Origin: Acidobacteriota bacterium
Lineage (GTDB): Bacteria; Acidobacteriota; Terriglobia; Bryobacterales; Bryobacteraceae
Direction of reading: 5' to 3'
Assembly (NCBI GenBank): GCA_017304135.1
Contig: JAFLBB010000048.1
Span: forward strand, 1-35,977
DNA: 35,977 nucleotides
The first letter of the stretch is position 1; each line of letters starts with the position of its first letter. The position numbers were made by a program, and so were the translations under genes. A model generated the notes under the pieces. It was given only the letters and a program-made list of their open reading frames with translations. It did not search any database and had not been told where the DNA came from. Shown one piece after another: positions 33,165 through 35,977 of the stretch.

Positions 33165-33734
33165 GTGGACGAAGCGGCACTCATACGAGCGGCGCAAACA
33201 GGCGACGAGCAAGCCTTTGAGCAACTGGTCCATTCCTATGACCAGGCGGTTCTCAGGCTCGCTTATAACCTATTGCGTTCTCAAGAGGATGCCCGTGATA
33301 TCTACCAGGAGGCGTTCCTCCGCGTCCACCGCAATTTGCACACCTTCCGCTTCGACTGCAGCTTCCACACCTGGCTCTACCGCATCGTCACCAACCTCTG
33401 CCTCGACCACCTGCGTAAACGCAAGGTGCGCAAAGAGGAATCCACCGTCGTCGAAACCGAGGACGGCACGCGCGACCGCGTCTCCACCATCCCCGAACCG
33501 GGCGTCAGCGGCGACCCCGAGCGTTACCTCCTCAGCCGCGAATTGCGCAGCCGCATGAACCAGGTGCTCGAACAGTTGACGCCCCGCGAGCGCACCGTCT
33601 TCGAAATGAGGCATCATCAGGGGATGCGCCTGCGCGCCATCGGCGAAGTTCTGGGCACGAGCGAAGAAGCGGCAAAGAATTGCCTGTTCCGCGCCACGCA
33701 GAAAATGCGCGCCGCGCTGGGAGAGTTTGTATGA
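33165..33734 (+). CDS. ECF RNA polymerase sigma factor (RpoE-like)
   Basis: An ECF sigma factor of about 189 residues. Region 2: IRAAQTGDEQAFEQLVHSYDQAVLRLAYNLL, DIYQEAFLRVHRNLHTFR and FHTWLYRIVTNLCLDHLRKRK. Region 4: LTPRERTVFEMRHHQGMRLRAIGEVLGTSEEAAKNCLFRATQKMR. The linker is acidic. No ATG start exists; GTG 33165 is preferred for a GCGAGG about 6 bases upstream and gives a normal N terminus, while TTG 33105 or GTG 33135 would add up to 20 residues. Its stop overlaps the anti-sigma start (ATGA), the usual sign of a sigma/anti-sigma pair. Confidence 0.9.
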   Translation: MDEAALIRAAQTGDEQAFEQLVHSYDQAVLRLAYNLLRSQEDARDIYQEAFLRVHRNLHTFRFDCSFHTWLYRIVTNLCLDHLRKRKVRKEESTVVETEDGTRDRVSTIPEPGVSGDPERYLLSRELRSRMNQVLEQLTPRERTVFEMRHHQGMRLRAIGEVLGTSEEAAKNCLFRATQKMRAALGEFV

Positions 33735-34657
33735 CCTGCGAAAAGGTCCAGGCCGAACTGCCATTCCTGCTCTACGGCGAGTTGAGCTTCGACGAAGAAG
33801 AGCAGATGGAGCAACACCTGGCCGGCTGCGCCCAGTGCCGCCAGGAGTTGGACAGCCTGCGCTCGCTGCACGCCGCGCTTGATCAGGCTCCCGACCCCGT
33901 CCCCGCCCCGCTACTGATGGACTGCCGCCGCGAACTGCGCCTGCGCATCCGTGAAGAGGCGGTGGAAAAGCGCAGCCGCGGCTGGTGGCAGCGCCTGAGC
34001 GGCCTCTCCGCACCGCACTGGCTCACCCCGGCCTGGGGCCGCGCCGCCGGTGCCTTGGCCATGCTCGCCGTCGGCTTCCTCGGCGCACGCCTCACCCTGC
34101 CCCAGGCGGCCCGCATCGAACCCACTTTCGACACCATCCCGGTCAGCGGCACGCGCGTCCGCTTTGTTGAACCCGACTCCGCCAACGGCCTCGTGAAGAT
34201 CACGCTTGAGGAAACTCGCGAACGCCAGGTGACCGGCAAGCTCGACGACGACCGCATTCGCCAATTGCTGCTCACCGCCGCCCAGGACCCGGCCGACCCC
34301 GGCCTGCGCGTGGAAACCATCGACCTGCTGCAACAGGAGCCGGCCACCGATGAGGTCCGCGCGGCCCTCATCGCCGCCCTCCAGAGCGACGAAAACTCCG
34401 GCGTCCGCATGAAGGCCCTGCAAGGCCTCAAGCGTTACGCCACCCACCCCGAGGTGCGCTCGGCGCTCACCACCGTCCTGCTCAACGACGACAACCCCGG
34501 CATCCGCACCCAGGCCATCGACCTGCTCGTGCAACACAAACAGCGCGACGTCGTCGGCGCCCTGCAGCAGCTCATGGAGCGCGAGGACAACGACTACATC
34601 CGCCAGCGCACGCAGCGCCTGCTGCGCGATCTCAACGCCAGCGTGGATAGCTTCTAG
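33731..34657 (+). CDS. Membrane anti-sigma factor with zinc finger and HEAT repeats
   Basis: A 308-residue protein in three parts. The N terminus is a ZAS anti-sigma domain (C3, H29xxxC33xxC36 in MEQHLAGCAQC). A single membrane helix lies near residues 103-122 (RAAGALAMLAVGFLGARLTL). The outside part has a short beta segment and then helical HEAT-type repeats from about residue 185 to 300 (VRAALIAALQSDENSGVRMKALQGL, VRSALTTVLLNDDNPGIRTQAIDLL, VVGALQQLMEREDNDYIRQRT). HEAT repeats bind proteins or peptides, so this part may sense a periplasmic protein. The gene is coupled to sigma upstream and lies 2 bases before the DUF4097 gene. Confidence 0.85.
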   Translation: MTCEKVQAELPFLLYGELSFDEEEQMEQHLAGCAQCRQELDSLRSLHAALDQAPDPVPAPLLMDCRRELRLRIREEAVEKRSRGWWQRLSGLSAPHWLTPAWGRAAGALAMLAVGFLGARLTLPQAARIEPTFDTIPVSGTRVRFVEPDSANGLVKITLEETRERQVTGKLDDDRIRQLLLTAAQDPADPGLRVETIDLLQQEPATDEVRAALIAALQSDENSGVRMKALQGLKRYATHPEVRSALTTVLLNDDNPGIRTQAIDLLVQHKQRDVVGALQQLMEREDNDYIRQRTQRLLRDLNASVDSF

Positions 34658-34659
34658 CC

Positions 34660-35883
34660 ATGCGTCTCACTCTGCTTTCCCTGCTCGCCGCGGCGCTTCT
34701 GGCCCAAGCGCAGAGCGTGCAGCGGGCGCAGCAGACGCACCAGACCCAGCAGTCCCAGACGCCGCGCGCTCTCCCCCTGCAGCGCGAAGGCGCCGAGTGG
34801 ACCGCCGTCGAGTCCGGCGCTTTCCCGGCGGGCGGCCTCACGCGCCTCCGTGTGAACAGCATCGGCGCCGTCACCGTCACAGGCGTCGACGCCCCCAACA
34901 TCGAATACCGCCTGCTGCGCCGCGCCCGCGCCAACGACGAAGGCCAGGCCCGCCGCCTCACCTCGCTCCTCAATCTGCGCTACGAGCGCCTCAACGGCGT
35001 GCCCACCATCACGCTCCACTCGGAGCCCGGCGGCAACCGCGCCCCGCAACTGGAACTCCGCGTCCCCCGCCGCCTCCTGGATACCCACGTCTTCACCCAG
35101 ACCGGCGCGCTCACCTTTGATCAGCTCACGGGCACAGTCACCGGCGAAACCGGCGGCGGCCCCTTGCAGGTGGTCTCCGTCGAGGGCTCGGTGAACCTCA
35201 CCACCGGCGGCGGCCCTGTGGAGATCGGCTCGGTCCGCGGCTCCATGCGCTGCCTCACCGCCGGCGGCCCCATTCACGTCCGCCGCGTCGATGGCGAATC
35301 GTGGCTGGAAACCGGCGGCGGCGACGTCATCGTCGACGAAGCCATGGCCCGCATCCATGCCTCCACCGGCGCCGGCAACATCGAAATCGCCCGCGCCCGC
35401 GCTAACGTCTCGGCGCGCACCCTCGGCGGCGTCATCAAAGTCGTGGAAGCCGGCGGCCTCGTCAACGCCCACACCGGCGGCGGCGGCATCCAGGTCGGCT
35501 CGGCCCGCGGCGTGCAGTGCGACTCGGTGGCCGGCGGCGTGCGTCTGCGCAATGTGTCGGGCCCCATCAACGTCTCCACGGCCGCGGGCAGCATCCTCGC
35601 CGAATGGGCCGGCGGCGTGCGCATGGAAAACTCGATTCTGAACTCGGCCAGCGGCGACATCACCGTCGTCCTCCCGGCGCGCCTCGCCGTCACCATCCAG
35701 GCCATGAACGAGCTGCCCGGCAAGTATGGGCGGATTGTCAGCGAATTCTCCGAAATTCGCGTCCTGCCGGTCATCGCTCCCGTGCGCGGCCCCGTCCTGG
35801 CTGAGGGCGCCCTCAACGGCGGCGGGCCCATTCTGCGCGTGGCCGCCTCACGAGGCACCATCTTCCTACGTCGAAAAGAGTGA
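34660..35883 (+). CDS. Exported DUF4097 beta-solenoid protein
   Basis: A 407-residue secreted protein with a signal peptide (MRLTLLSLLAAALLAQAQS) and a Gln-rich stretch (about 20-45). From about residue 160 it consists of short repeated beta turns with glycine-rich edges (TGGGPVEIGSVRG, TAGGPIHVRRVDG, ETGGGDVIVDEA, STGAGNIEIARA, HTGGGGIQVGSA), the DUF4097 pattern of a right-handed beta solenoid. Such proteins commonly follow ECF sigma/anti-sigma pairs and may act at the envelope; no function is proven. Its ATG is 2 bases after the anti-sigma stop. Confidence 0.85.
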   Translation: MRLTLLSLLAAALLAQAQSVQRAQQTHQTQQSQTPRALPLQREGAEWTAVESGAFPAGGLTRLRVNSIGAVTVTGVDAPNIEYRLLRRARANDEGQARRLTSLLNLRYERLNGVPTITLHSEPGGNRAPQLELRVPRRLLDTHVFTQTGALTFDQLTGTVTGETGGGPLQVVSVEGSVNLTTGGGPVEIGSVRGSMRCLTAGGPIHVRRVDGESWLETGGGDVIVDEAMARIHASTGAGNIEIARARANVSARTLGGVIKVVEAGGLVNAHTGGGGIQVGSARGVQCDSVAGGVRLRNVSGPINVSTAAGSILAEWAGGVRMENSILNSASGDITVVLPARLAVTIQAMNELPGKYGRIVSEFSEIRVLPVIAPVRGPVLAEGALNGGGPILRVAASRGTIFLRRKE

Positions 35884-35886
35884 GAT

Positions 35887-35977
35887 ATGAAGTACCCGGC
35901 ATTCCTCTTCCCAGGCCTTCTTCCAGGCCTCCTCGCAGCCGCACTGGCCAGCACCCTCGTCTTCGCCCAGAAGCCCC
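35887..35977 (+). CDS. Start of an exported protein, cut by the window edge
   Basis: ATG 35887, 3 bases after the DUF4097 stop, opens a frame that runs off the window after about 30 codons. It begins MKYPAFLFPG with a long hydrophobic core ending VFAQ, a signal peptide. The downstream domain is not visible. It probably belongs to the same operon as the sigma, anti-sigma and DUF4097 genes. Confidence 0.65.
   Translation, partial: MKYPAFLFPGLLPGLLAAALASTLVFAQKP

Overview
The window is high-GC bacterial DNA, best explained as an Acidobacteriota chromosome of the Solibacter/Bryobacter type. The signs are an Oar-like TonB-dependent receptor with an N-terminal carboxypeptidase-regulatory domain, several ECF sigma/anti-sigma pairs, a DUF4097 protein, and a sulfatase/quinoprotein/cytochrome c operon. 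The phylum is an inference from gene content; no rRNA or complete tRNA gene is present.

Bases 1-5.0 kb (minus strand): a probable five-gene operon of a conserved lipoprotein, an NAD(P)/FAD oxidoreductase, a membrane polyferredoxin, an ECF sigma factor, and a membrane anti-sigma factor that joins a zinc-finger-like N terminus to an NrsF/DUF1109-like six-helix domain. Divergent from it, 5.1-10.6 kb (plus strand), is a bufferin-type RiPP operon: a Tat-targeted cysteine-repeat precursor (BufA2-like), a hairpin-plus-T-run terminator/attenuator, a DUF692 multinuclear iron oxidase (BufB-like), a DUF2063 partner (BufC-like), and a TonB-dependent receptor whose start overlaps bufC. Known bufferins are copper-binding, and SigF/NrsF-type sigma systems are linked to them, so the two divergent operons probably form one metal-response unit.

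Bases 10.6-17.6 kb: a GT87-like glycosyltransferase, then a small periplasmic HMA (MerP-like) protein with an in-frame TGA exactly where the first Cys of the CxxC metal site belongs. The TGA is followed by a hairpin resembling a bacterial SECIS element, and the gene is joined by 4-base ATGA overlaps to both neighbours. I call it a selenoprotein with a UxxC site. It sits beside members of the 'rSAM/selenodomain-associated transferase' 1 and 2 families (12.2 and 14.6 kb), a DUF547 protein and a MerA-like flavoprotein. An ECF sigma/anti-sigma/GT2 operon lies on the opposite strand between the two transferases. The Sec-HMA gene and the bufferin operon are the two most interesting parts of the window.

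Bases 17.6-23.3 kb: a minus-strand operon (DsrE-like, flavin/PNPOx-like, isochorismatase-like, SDR with an altered active site) divergent from a GAF/AAA+/Fis sigma-54 activator, then a DinB-like gene. Bases 23.5-25.4 kb hold a group II intron (minus strand) whose maturase is broken by an amber codon. Bases 25.4-26.1 kb are non-coding and carry two tRNA-like fragments. GC skew changes sign in about 22.6-25.4 kb: the plus strand is G-rich to the left and C-rich to the right.

Bases 26.1-36 kb: a secreted CocE/NonD hydrolase, then on the minus strand an amidohydrolase and a sulfatase/dihaem cytochrome c/PQQ-type quinoprotein operon, then on the plus strand an ECF sigma factor, a zinc-finger/HEAT-repeat anti-sigma, a DUF4097 beta-solenoid protein and the start of a further exported protein cut off by the window edge.
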